Source: Lycocorax pyrrhopterus obiensis
Taxonomy: Eukaryota; Chordata; Aves; Passeriformes; Paradisaeidae
Reading direction: 5' to 3'
Assembly: GCA_014706295.1 (NCBI GenBank)
Contig: JACSVZ010000008.1
Location: 21,617,659 to 21,681,658, forward strand
DNA length: 64,000 nucleotides
Shown: positions 51,701 to 64,000 of the stretch, piece after piece
How positions within the stretch are numbered: the first letter of the stretch is position 1
Layout of the letters: each line of letters opens with the position of its first letter
Program-made: the position numbers and the translations under genes
Notes under the pieces: model-generated
The model's input: only the letters and a program-made list of their open reading frames with translations
What the model was told of the DNA's origin: nothing
The model's database searches: none

Positions 51701-54700
51701 ATTTGTGGTCCTAACGGGAAACAGAAGCCTAGATATTCATAAATTCAATTAAGTGATGGGCTGAAATACATTTAAACTATGTTACACAAATTAAAAAAAA
51801 ATCCCAGGAAAAAGGAATCATTCATGATTTAAACAGCTCTATAAACTAACTTTACAAGTGAGTTTATTTTATATTCCTGTCATTTATGACTATTAATATT
51901 TACTTTTTCATATAGAACATCTTTTATATTTTTTTTAATATACAATGCCCTGGTAAAACTCTTAATAATTGTGCTAAGGCAAGAACAATTTTGGTGTCTA
52001 ATCAACTGTTTTGTAAAGTAAAAATTTATACTGCAGGGAAACTATGACTTAACAACAAGAGTTCAAGCAAAACTCCTAAGAAACACTGCCAAGTGTTCTA
52101 CACATCTGCATTTTAAAAGATATAGAAAAATAATAATTCCTTGGAATAACAATTCTTACATCAAATAAATGTATCTACACCAGCAGACTATTAGACTACC
52201 CTGGGTCAGGAATGCAGCTACAGTTGACCCTGGGGAACTGGCATTTTATTTAATTGTACAAGTGCTTTGCACTAACAACAGGAAAGATGCTTTTAATTCT
52301 AAATTGACAGCAAAAGTGATCTGCAAATTATAACCTTTCATTCCAGCCTGCAGTTGTCTAATACAACTTTCTTTCACTCTGTTTCCAATCAATTCTCTCA
52401 CTTTTAACCACTAGTCATTTTCCCTGCATCTCCCTCCCTTTGCTTACATTCCTACCTTCTCAATTTCAAAAAGAAATTCCTGGCTTTTGTCATGTTCTGA
52501 CTGTTTTCTGTTCATGCAACAATTGTAATAATTTTGAAGATGTATTCCCACTAAACAATTTCCCTGAAATTATATTTAACAAAAATACGTGTCTTATATT
52601 CATTCCTCCCATTTTGAAACACTTTAATCTTTTACACCTGAAAAGACAGACACAATATTTTGCCCTTTTAAAAGGTGATGGATCCAGTACCTACGCATAA
52701 AATACTTTACAGCACTAGACGGGGATCTAAATGTTTTTAAAGAAAAATAAAAACAGCTTCTTAATATTTTTGTCCAGTAAAATGAATTATTGAATTATGA
52801 TTTATGACCATCACTTGCAAACTTCATTCTTACTAAAAATTATCTTGATTTTTGTATAGTCTTCTTATGAAATTTTTAGACACTAGGATAATTAATGTGA
52901 TATACAAAAATTAATATATATTACTATTAAAGTCATGATACATTGAATCATGTCTATAAAGGCAAAAATATCTTGATTATATGAGACAAGGAGCGCAAAG
53001 ATGACTAGCATTGCAAAATGCAATGGCATAGAGAACTCTTCAAAGTATTTAAATTACATAATACATACCATTTTAATAATTTGATGTAATAATAATAAAT
53101 AACATGTAAACAATAAGTACTGACCAAGCCAAATTAGATCTTGTATTCCAAATGTCTCCTGCATCTCTCCATGAAGGAAACTTGCACAGATGAGGCCTCA
53201 CTAGTCCTTCATAAATTAATGTTTATAATACCAAACAACAGTAGAGCTACGCTTATTCTTTCGAAGTCTCAGATAGGATGGCCAACAGAACAACATCCAT
53301 CAATGGAAAAATTACAAAGCACTGTAGCTTTTATCACTCTCTGTTGATTTAATAACAAAACTACATTCTTTTATTTGAAACAATATTTACCACTCAGTTT
53401 GCAGTTTGTGCTGTGGTACACAAGCCTCTCAACTGCTCTCCTGCAAAAGCATCTCTCCTCATGGCTATTTCACCTGTCAAGAAAATTAAACCTGGCCCTT
53501 GACCCTGTCACGTCTCCTTTGTATTAAAAACAACTAAAATATTTCTCCCTTTAGGAGACATTTATTAATGGGGAAACAATGCTGTTTCAAAGTGACATTT
53601 CCTTTCTAAGTTGTCATTTCTTTCAAGTGATCTCAAACTTTCGAAGCTGAGCAACAACTCTGCGATGCTGATTTCAATTCTACGTAATTGTGAATTAAAG
53701 TTCACTATAACTATTTGTGCACTAGCAGAATCCAACCTTTTTTATTAAAAGATGACTGCAAATCTCCCAAACAGATAGCCTGATGTGAAACTGGCTTGCT
53801 GGGGAGCAGCTCACTCTGACTTTTCTATTTTGAATTTAATTTCTATTTTGAAATTTTAAATTCATCCTTTTCCTGAGAACTGTTACAATAACTCACCCCA
53901 ACAAATCAGCAACAGTTGGCATAGAGCTCCATAAATAACGCACGTTATTTGGAGATTCTTCTTTTTCTAGGTTATTTTCATTTAGTCAATATTGAGACAT
54001 AAAATACTTTTTATATTTATACAAGCAGTACCAGTAAAGAATGCTGGGGCACAGCTGGTCAAAGCATGTAAAGCATTCACAAACTGGCACACAAACATTT
54101 CTGAAACAAAAAGCAGGACTGGATTATCTCTTCTTCAAACCAATTGATCTGAATGGCAGAAATAATTTTCAACACTTTTAAGTACTCAAAGCATATCAAA
54201 CTCAGAAACTACTTAATTCCTAGCAGAGCCCTGACAATATACACTGGTCACCCGGAGCATGGCAGGGAAAGCGTTGGCCTGGATCCAAAAAAGCACTTAG
54301 ACCAACTAAAGTAAAACTTGAGTGGAGCATTGGTACGAAGTCCCAGAGTGCAATTCACAGCCCCCGCTTCACCTCCTACGTGTCCGAATGGCTGCAGCTA
54401 CTTCAGCCTTCACTTTTCAATTTCCCAAACTGCAGAAAGGGTGCTGGGCATGCCCAACACCTCAGAGCTTGGTGACACACAAAAGCCCTTTTGGGATTCA
54501 CAGGCAAGACCTGCTGGCACCGTGGCTCTCTGCAGGGCCACACAGGCTAAGAGGATGCCATCAGCAAAGCCACGAAAGCAAAGCACAGCCCAGCATCCGA
54601 GAGAATGGTGAAATATTGCCATCCATCATTCCTACAAGAACCAATTACAGCTGGAGAAGTGAAAGACACTGTTTTGGCACCATCCTCGCCCAGAAGGGAT

Positions 54701-57700
54701 GGATAACTACATCTGAAATACACAGGAGCTAAAGAAACTGGCAGGGGTCTCTGTTCCCTAAAACAGTATTTTTGTATTTTATCGAACAATTGTTTACAGC
54801 AAAACCCATTATCTCCTTGTTGAAGAAATACCCTCGGCACTTGTCTGCTTCTGTTTTTTCCTTTCTGGCCCCATAAATCTTGAACACTCAAGTACATATT
54901 GGCACAGCTCCACTTCAACAAGATCTACATCCTGGTTAAGGCCTTTCCCACAGAGGCAGTGAATGTGTGATGTGCTCAGGCTGAAGAGGCTGAACCTGAG
55001 TCCTTCTCTTCCAAAGCAGATACTCCAGCCAGCAGGCCACCACAGAAAGCACAATTACTTTCTTTTATGACCACATTTCAAATAAAATATGGAGTCAGTT
55101 ATGCCTATAAAGAGGAGTGGCTTCAGTAGAAGTATTAGGTTGCAAATCCCAGTCCCAGGAAAAAAACGTGTCAGGCTTCAGCACTTCTGAAAGCCTCAAT
55201 GCCTGTTCAGTCCCTCAGCCATGATGGCTGGTTTGGATTCTCTTCTTACAAACCTAATTCCCCCTGTTCACTGTATAAAGAGCTTAGGCCTCCAAAGAAT
55301 AGCTGAGAATTACATTTTGAAAGCTAAGTATCCGTTCTACATATGACAGTGCTGAGAAGCACTAAGTCTACTATATCTGGTTGCTGATGGGAGCCTTAGC
55401 AACTTCCTCAGCTAGCAAGCTGCTAAATTTTCTGTTTAAGGGCTGTATGTATTATTTACCACCCATTTGGCTGGGGTTTAGTTTGCTTTTAGCTGTTTTC
55501 AGATGGCTCTGAAATAGGCCAAGACAAGAATCAACTTTCTCTTCAATCCAGCAAGCAAAACCCAAAGAAGACAGCAGTGGGAAAGCAGAGCAGAGAGCAT
55601 AATTAATGTGACACTTTGCTCCCTTCCAACACAGAGAGCTAAGGTACGTGTTTGGGATTGCAACTCCAATTTCTAAGTAATGGCACAGTGCAATACCCGT
55701 AAGAAACACTGCAGGCAATACTTCGAAAACCAATTTATAATGTCAAAAAGACATGGAACATGAGGCTAGATACAATTTTGCATTTCCTTTTCCATATAGA
55801 GCATTTTTAAAAGGGTTAATTCTGAAGAACAGTGTTTTCCTCTGGAACAATATACACTGTGCACATACTCCGCTCTTATCCCTTCCTCTCTGCTGATAAG
55901 TGGCGGGAAAGGGCAACTGAGAAAAAATGTCATCCCATATCTGTCTTCCACTCAGCACACACTAACCCAATTCTCAAAAACCTCATCAGCGTTCAGCTCA
56001 TTAAATTCAACTGAGGGATGAGAACGAAGCTGCACGACTAACTGTGCACAGTTTGTGTTTACCAGCAAGAACACTGCATGCAGTGTTGCTTACAACATAC
56101 CCCGTAGTAGGAAGCATTCTTGTTGGCAGCTTTGACAATTTATCTATTCATATCAAAGTGAAAGAGAGGCTGCTTTAAAACTGGTGCTCCTTGTCCTAAT
56201 GGGAAAAGAAGAATATTAAAAACTATTACAGTGAAATCTCTGTTGCCATCAAAAGGTCGTTGATTCAACAGACAAACAACCTAGTGTTAATGATTTAACA
56301 AAACATTTTTCACACAGATTACATGCTCATCCATCAATATATAGTATTTTTCACATCAAGAAAATAAAGATAATTTGTTTTTAAAACGTCAATTACAAAG
56401 AATTGTGTGAAAATCAAATACAATGCTTAAGTAATTATGCTCTTACCTAAGAAACGTAATTAAAAACACAAAGAAAAGAAATGATGCCATTGTTTGGACA
56501 TAGACTCATTAACAAGAGGACTGTCCTACAAAGAAGACAATATTGCTGGGAAATTTTTTCAGAAGTCTTTTGATTTGAAAAGATGCATATTAAGGCAAGC
56601 ACATAGGCCTGAATTTCATCACTCGCTTGTCTCTGTTTTGAGCACATTCGAGCACGAGGGAGAGAAGGCAAGAGGCTGATTTTGACTTTCTGAAAGTAAC
56701 TACACCAACACATTCCTGCCAAGTAGTGTGTAAAATAAGATAAGCATTACAAATTATTTCAATCATCCTAAACTCAAGAAAAATAGAACTCATACAATAA
56801 TCAAAAGAGTAGAGAGCAGTTAAGACTCTTTCACTTTGAAAGTAAGTTTTTCAGCTCAAGGAAAGTATGTTAAAAATATCTTGATTTTCAAATTGTCAGC
56901 ATACTAAAAAAAAAAGCATATGCAGACATCTATTATTGCACAAACCACAAAATGAGAAGCTTATCTCCCTCCCTAACTGCAAGTCTCAAAAAAACCATTC
57001 CCCACATATCCTGAAAATGAAAAAAGAGTAGATTTATAATGTGTGTTAATAACAATAGCCTCAAATACAAGCTCCATATTAACATTATATTGACAGTCTC
57101 CTGATAACTTACAATATACTAAATGGTTTTCAAGAAATTCAAATGTAAATTATTTATCAAAACATGAACAGTCTACAATGAAAGTGATAATGGTATTTTT
57201 TTTATGCAGGCTTCAAAAATATTTCGCAGATAAAGTCAAAATCTGCAAGTTAAAAATCCAGCAAAACCCATCACCATCAGACAAATTTAGCAGTTTTAGT
57301 TGCAATCATGTATGCATTTCTCCATAACTGATGATGACAACACACTTGTTTCTTATGTATGAAACAGAAAATTTATTGTGTATTTAACTATTCATTTTAT
57401 TGCTTTTAAGTGCTGGTTTGGTGAATGCTGCTATTAAAAAAAGTGAGTGTTGGAAATGTTGACAGTTGACAGGTAGGGGGTTTTTTTGTTGTGTTTTGAT
57501 GAAGGCTCCTCTCGTGTAGAGTTGAACTAAATATAGCCACTCTGCCTTTGACTCTATGCAGTGTATGTGTGACTGATCCACAGCCACGTTATATAGGTGG
57601 CATCAATTAAAATTATTCCCTGACACAGTACCTACAAGTACAGAGAACAAAAGAGAATAAGGTAATTCAAAAAAGCAATTTTCATATAGCAATTTTTCAG

Positions 57701-60700
57701 ACTGTGTACTGAATCGTGCACCCATTTCAGTAGAGGATTTGAACTGCTTCATGGCAAGATATTAGAATTTAAACATTTCTATCTGTGATTAATTTGCCAC
57801 TTTTGTAATTTGATTGTATCTTCAACGTTGGAGCTTTTCAGAAGTTATAATACTGCAATTAATCTAGAAATTTGGTCAACATTTGGAGTAAGTTGTTACT
57901 CTTGATTCACTAACAAGCTGGGGTAGTACAGTCTTGTAGATGTTAACGATGTAGAACCACAAGATTCTAGAACCACTAGCCATGACCAAGTACTGCTACA
58001 TTCCACTAAGCTGATAAATCTGGCCATTTATATGTTAAATAAAATACAGAAGCTGATATCCAGGACTGCATCAATAAGATTTGAACTAGAAGTATTCTTG
58101 TACTTTTGTGTATTTTTGGCTGACTTGTTTCCAGGAACAACAAAAACACAAGACAATCTTTTATATTCATCTTACAGAAAACTCCAGAGGGCCCCAGTCA
58201 AGGCAGGAGCTCTTTTGTGCTGTGCAAACACATTTTTTCCTATTCTGGATATATATAGAATGACAGGTCATAAGCTTACCCATATACAATCATTTGCAGG
58301 ATCAGCCACAGATGTTATGTTCCCTGCCCTAAAGAGATCAGAATAAAATTCATCCAAGTTTTGTCACTGACCTCTGAGAGACCAGAACGAAGTCAAAGAA
58401 ATTCTTGTCTTACAACTATTTCAAACACAACAGAAATACAAAGTAGAAGTTGAAACAAAACTTAAATAAAATATGATTGCTCTGACGTTGGAGTTCATTT
58501 TAAGCTAATTCTATAAACTGTGAGCATTTCTCTGGGCACAGTCTCTTCATGATACTGATTATACCAAACACCTCCTTCCCAACTAATCTGTTCATTCTGA
58601 CTTAACTAATGTATACGTGACACCAGTGTTAAGGATCTGCACAAGATTTACAGGCTACCACAGCGTGAACTCATACCAGTAGAGTCTTAATTACTTTCAG
58701 AAAAAATGGGGAATGTGATGACCATGTTTATTATTATAACCTTTTTTTTTCTTTTGAACTAATCCAACACAGCTTAAATAATTCACTGGGAAGACAAAAT
58801 ATTCATAAAAGCTACACAAGACAGTAATTCCTGATGGAAATATCAGAGACCTGCAGCTTTCTGAGTAGCAGAAAAAGGCTGTCCAATTGCTGAAAAAACC
58901 CCACCAAAACAAAAACTCAACAACCCAAAACCTGGCATAGGCCAACATTTGTGGTATTTATAAATGTCCGCAGTGTCACCCAGAAAACAGATAACTACTG
59001 TGCAGTGTATTAAGATCCTTAGTCCAGCTGGTCCATTTTTTTTCTAAGCTTTAAAAACCATTTCAAAAAATACAGAGCATTTTTAATGGATTTCAATGGT
59101 CTCTTTCTTCTTCTACATAAAATCACTCAGAAGAAGGATGTTTTCTTAAAAACAATCTGCTATCCAGGTCCACCCTCCCAAGCATGTCCCTTGGAGCTGT
59201 TCCCAAACTATCCCCAAAGCACTAGCGTTTCAGCAACTGGAATGACAACTTCTTTTTAATTGTTTGAGATCCTGCAGGCTTCTATCTGAGAACAAAGCGT
59301 GCACATAAAGCACATTCTATGGCTATGATTCAAGTTCTTTTGAAAATAAATGATATATTGAAACAATGCTATGTTATATAAAGCAGTCTGACACTGGATG
59401 CTCAGCATTACACAAAATCAGAGCCAAGTTCAATTCCCACCCTTGCAACTGGACATACAAGAAGCACAATAAAACTTACATAAAGCAGCTTTGCATTATG
59501 TGGAACCTAAAGCATTTGGTTGAAGTCTGAAGGGACTTTACCATGAAGAAAAGATAAAATTAATTTAGCAACAAACAAACAATGAAACCAACACAAAAGT
59601 CTACCTGATGGTTTGGCAGTGATACATTTTAATCTCACAAGAACACGGGAATATCTAATGAAGTACAAAAGCAATACATTTAAAAGCTGACAGAAGGAAG
59701 TACTCTAACACAATATGCAATTAACCTACAGTCTCATTACTGGAACATATCACTGAGGTCAAGAGCTTAGTAAGATTCACTAAAAGAATTAGGAATTATA
59801 TGCCTCATGAGGACATTCGCATACACATCAGGCAGGGTTTCTGAAGACACATTATAAGAAAAGAGTTTCTTTTATGACTGATTATTCTTTTCTGAAAATT
59901 TGATAATTTTACCATATATCTCAGCTGAAATATGACTCAACAACATTGGTAACAGAGCCATTTTCGTAAAGTAAGATGCTCACCTCAGGTACTGGCAAGG
60001 GGCAAAATACTGGAGAAACTGCACAAATACTTTGATTTACAGCACAATTACTTAAATTCTTCTAAGTAAACCAGTAAAAGCCACAATACAAATACTTTCA
60101 GAGCACTTTAAAGCAGCCTAACTACATGTAACTTTGTTACTAATTTACAGAATTAAGCTAAGCAAATTTAAACAATCTGTAAAATAAGTTTGTGTATTTA
60201 GAAATAGACTATTTTTCCACACAGCTCTTCAACAACAGCACTGAGGTACAACTCTTGCCTCTTTTGCTCCTTCTTAGTTCTTATATCTATCAATCTATCT
60301 ATTATTAGTACTTTTTCCACGTCACATGGCTCGGCTATAATGTAAACTTGATGACAATTGATTTTGTAATTTAAAGCAAGAGTTTGGGCTGTTCTTTTTT
60401 TCCTTCCTTTTTTCTTTCCTCAGTTGGCACTCATTTCCCAGCCAATATAGAGAATATCCCATTTATTAAATTAAGCCTTGGACTTTCAGAAGACTTCACA
60501 AAAGGATATGTTTGTAATCTTCAGTGTTTATTTTACTATGAAACCAACACATTCAGCAATAAGTCAGATTTATTGTGAAAATAAACACATTAGGACCTTA
60601 TAAATAGCTGTTAGAAAAGTTCCGTATGGTCTGCCAAAAGCCCCAAATGATTGGTTCATGAACTTTTCCTCTGTATGCTCTAATGGCTTGAAAAAATTGT

Positions 60701-63700
60701 TTATTTTTGACTGGTTATGAATAGATGAGGATTATATTTCATCGACAGTCTCCATTAAAGTATCAGGATTTAGAACACTTCCAAACTTTTCAGAAACTCC
60801 ATTAAAAAAAAAATAAACTGTTGACAGCAGACATACATAATGGAATGGCAAAGCGCAGTGTTATTTTAAAGCTGCATTTACACAATGAGTTTCCCAATTT
60901 ACCTAATTATATATCCCAAAAAGAAAAGAATAAATCATGGTTCAAAGATACTGCAAGACTTTATTGGTTTATCTAAATGCCTCTAGCAATTGCTGCAGCA
61001 TGGGTTAACGCAAAGCAGCAAATTGCTCCAGCAAGAAGGCTCTTACACCGCCCTATACCTGCAGCAAATGATCTTTAACAAGAACAGGAGTCTTTTGGTG
61101 AGTGGCTGGACATACACCTAGTTGTACAAGATCCCTGCATCCTTTGGTATCCAGTGCCCTCACAAATTAGCTCCCTAGGAATTATAACACTTTCCCCAGT
61201 ATCAAGGAGTCAGCGTCAATTTCCAAATCACTCAGATCGTCTCAGATCTTTCCAGCACACAGAGACCAAGCTGCTACGTCGTAAAACCAGGATGGAGAAG
61301 TATTCCTCTGAAATGCAGCCATCTTTCTAAGTGTGCAGAAAGATCAAAGTCCTCACTCTCAAACCTTAAAAGAATATCTGCAAAATTATATTCCCATGGT
61401 CCTGTGAGTATGAAACCAGCTGTCACTACTTTAATAAAAAGCATATCTGGGTGGACAATGTATTAGGGAAACTTTTCTCAGTAGTGATAACCAATATTGA
61501 AATAACAGGAAGGGCCAGAAAACATTTCAATTTCATGAAAACTGGAGGCTTGGTATTATTCTCTCATTCAACACTAATAAGAGAAATCAGTTTCTTAGTG
61601 GTTTTGAAGGAAACAGGAGAGATGGAGAGTGGCTGAGAGCCCAGCAAGCAGATGCCTTGTGACAGGGAACGGCCATCGTTGCACGATATGGGGCAAACAT
61701 TTGAATCTAGGCAAATGCCTTGGTCAGTTTTAATTCTCAAAACTGTTCTTTTTTGCAAGTATAAAATAAACACTACCTGCAGTGGACTGGTTCAACAGAA
61801 AACACTGCCAAGTGCCCTACTAAGAGCACAGCACTGAGCCCCAGCGAGCCCCTGCAGTTCCAGCCACCCCTCCCACTGAAAGCATCACCAATGCATTAAC
61901 ACAAAAATTTTCAGCTTTGGGTTAGAGAAAATACCCCTCCCCCTGTTTTTAAAACAAATGTAGGACTCTAATGTCACTTGATATCCATCAGAAACTAGAT
62001 GACATTCCAACTATGGAAAAAAACATGCAGCAGAATTCCTCTTAAGTGAGCAGAATTACCTCCTCCTAAGTAAAACTCTTCTCTTTTTCTTTCCTTTAGT
62101 TACTTTTACGTGCTACAGCAGATGTACCACATTTTGTATTAGTTTCTGCTTGAATGAATAATGGAGACATGAGCACTTGTATAAACAGGGAAAGGTATTT
62201 AATGAACATATTGTACATACTAAAGAGGCTGCTTTCTGTTGGAAGCGCATAGAATGCATTCTTCCAAGTGCATGAAAATCCCACATTATTGATGCATGAG
62301 TTTTCTATGAACTGGGCCAGGCATAAACTGTCAACTGCATTTAAACACTGAACCAAACGTGAGAACTGGGCATTTCTACATTAAAAAAAAAAATTAAAAA
62401 AATCCAACCCCTCACACAAAACAGAAAATACTAAAGTGATAGTATTATTTTTACATAATTCTTTCATAACAGATCATTTCTCTGTATTTCTATTTTGAAA
62501 ATTCACGCCTGCTGGTCCCAGATGAGGGTGTTCCTCTAGAACTGCAATTTGTTTCATTGTGTTTTCATTCATTTTCATTCTCTTCATGAGCAAAAGTGAC
62601 ATTTGAAAAACCAAAAGAAAAGGACAGAGGAATTGGAACCTCGTATTTACAGCACATTTATAGCATTTGGCATGTTGGACACAGTTTTCTGAAAGTTATT
62701 ATTAGATTTGCCAGCAAGAACCCTGCTGCTTTTTCAGGACCTTGTGGGTTTGATCTACGAAGGCAAATCCTGAGGCTTTAAAAGCCTGGCTGCAGCCAGA
62801 GTCTCAAGTGAGCTCTTTGGCTTCCTACACATTAGAAGCACAAGAACTACCAGACCAGACTGAAAGTCCATCCAGCCAAGAGTCATGTATCCCCCTGTGG
62901 CCAGTAGTGGAAACTCATAATAAATGCTTATGAGGAACAGAGTGACACCTCCCTCATGTTCTCTCCCACGAGTTGGACGCACCACACGTATTTCATCATC
63001 ATGTAATCCCTGGGAGGAGACAGCAGCATGGCCTGACACAGGCATCACACAGACAGAACGCTGACACAGTGGAACGGAGCAGGCTGATGCAATGTGGGGT
63101 TGCTCTGGCTTTTGTCAGGCTTCCTGGGAGGTCAGAAGTGTGGCAGCAACCGAAGTAGGCAGAAGCTACACTGCCCCACCAAAATGGTCATCAGCATTTC
63201 AGGCCTCCCATAAGCATGAAGCTGCAAAAGGAGCTTCTCCAGCTCTCAGGTACCAGGTCCACAGATAAGAGAGGCTGTATCAGTTTTGAAGGTGGCATAT
63301 TTTGCAACCTACTGGCAAGGGCTACCAAAAACAGTGACCTAAATTTGACCCAGTAGTTTGACACTAGCAAATCAAACACCAGGCATTGACCTATTTGGGT
63401 GACAATCGCTTCTGGCTTTCAAACCTAGTGAAAAGAGAGGAAATATTCAAATTGGTTGGCACCCACAATCTGTGCAAGATTCCTCAAAAGTCCGCTTGCA
63501 CAGAGTACAAATACTTCGATAATTTAGAAATAACGCCATTTACTATTATGACAATCTCCCTTCATACGGCAAAGGTACTTCCTCCATTTGTGGCCTTTAA
63601 TGCACAGCTTTTTCCTACGGAAAGACAGAGGCAGTGATGCACTCTCATTCTCATTTAGGAAACTGACACCTATTTCCGATATGTAAGATCTCAATTGTCA

Positions 63701-64000
63701 CCAACCTTCCAAATATCCTCTTCAGCCAGGTATTTGTTGTCCTCCTTATGGACTTCCTTAATCCCTGACACTGAAGTTATCCACTCCAGAATTAGGCAGC
63801 TCTTCATTAATTTAAAAAATAAATTAGTCACACCTATATTTGTAGTTTATTCAACAGCATTTCCTGACTTGCACAAACTGAAGTCTTAAGGTTAAAAATT
63901 GCCTCTATTGTGCAAAACAGTATCTCTAAAACCAGAAAAAAGCTCAGAAATAATTGTTAATATTTAACTGCCTTTTTATTTTGCAAAATATATGACATTT
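42725..64000 (-). other. Upstream intronic sequence of at least 21 kb, no exon found
   Basis: Sequence 5' of the first visible LRR exon on the minus strand. It is AT-rich throughout, with a somewhat GC-richer block around 54320-54620. I looked for a 72-nt LRR1 exon with a phase-2 donor and for a GC-rich signal-peptide exon, and found neither. There is no CpG island, so the receptor promoter is probably beyond 64000. Scattered frames of 60-136 codons have no recognisable domain. I see no CR1 copy in this stretch. Confidence 0.6.

Noticed and set aside
59950..60020. GTGAGC donor-like site at 59978-59983 on the minus strand, considered as a possible 5' exon end
   Set aside because: The sequence before it does not translate to an LRR or a signal-peptide/LRRNT segment in any frame.
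1..64000. CRISPR arrays, tRNA or rRNA genes, bacterial-type operons
   Set aside because: No regular spacer-repeat structure, no tRNA cloverleaf or rRNA motif was seen, and the split exons and CR1 copies show a vertebrate genome.

Overview
The window looks like avian genomic DNA, or at least sauropsid. It is AT-rich and mostly non-coding. It holds several CR1 LINE 3' ends, the typical bird repeat, and only a handful of other recognisable repeats. There is no operon-like packing, and nearly every open reading frame in it is a chance frame in an intron or a repeat.

One gene can be supported. On the minus strand six coding exons, all with canonical AG/GT splice sites and matching phases, join into a 253-codon open segment: 42724-42653, 38827-38756, 30721-30650, 29893-29730, 13478-13265 and 1493-1329. 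They encode three 24-residue leucine-rich repeats, an LRR C-terminal cap and one Ig domain, followed by the start of the linker to the hormone-receptor motif. This is the extracellular half of an adhesion GPCR of subfamily A (ADGRA; GPR123/GPR124/GPR125). Similarity is clearly weaker to ADGRA3 and somewhat closer to ADGRA2. The AT-rich, long-intron setting does not fit bird ADGRA2, which I recall as lying on a compact GC-rich microchromosome. ADGRA1 is therefore the best call. The subfamily is secure; the paralogue is inferred. The signal peptide, LRR N-cap and first LRR should lie beyond 64000. The HRM, GAIN and 7TM exons should lie before position 1.

Layout from high to low coordinates: an upstream intron of at least 21 kb (42725-64000) with no recognisable exon or CpG island; LRR exons at 42.7, 38.8 and 30.7 kb; the LRRCT exon at 29.8 kb; a 16 kb intron with two CR1 copies, a possible retroviral integrase remnant and short tandem repeats; the first Ig exon at 13.4 kb; a 12 kb intron with a CR1 3' end, a CR1 scrap and a palindromic element near 11.1 kb; and the second Ig exon at 1.4 kb. 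I found no RNA gene, CRISPR array or second protein-coding gene. The main points of interest are the LRR/Ig ectodomain on a probable ADGRA1 orthologue (the mammalian protein lacks it), an extra cysteine beside a conserved Ig-region cysteine, and the palindromic element.
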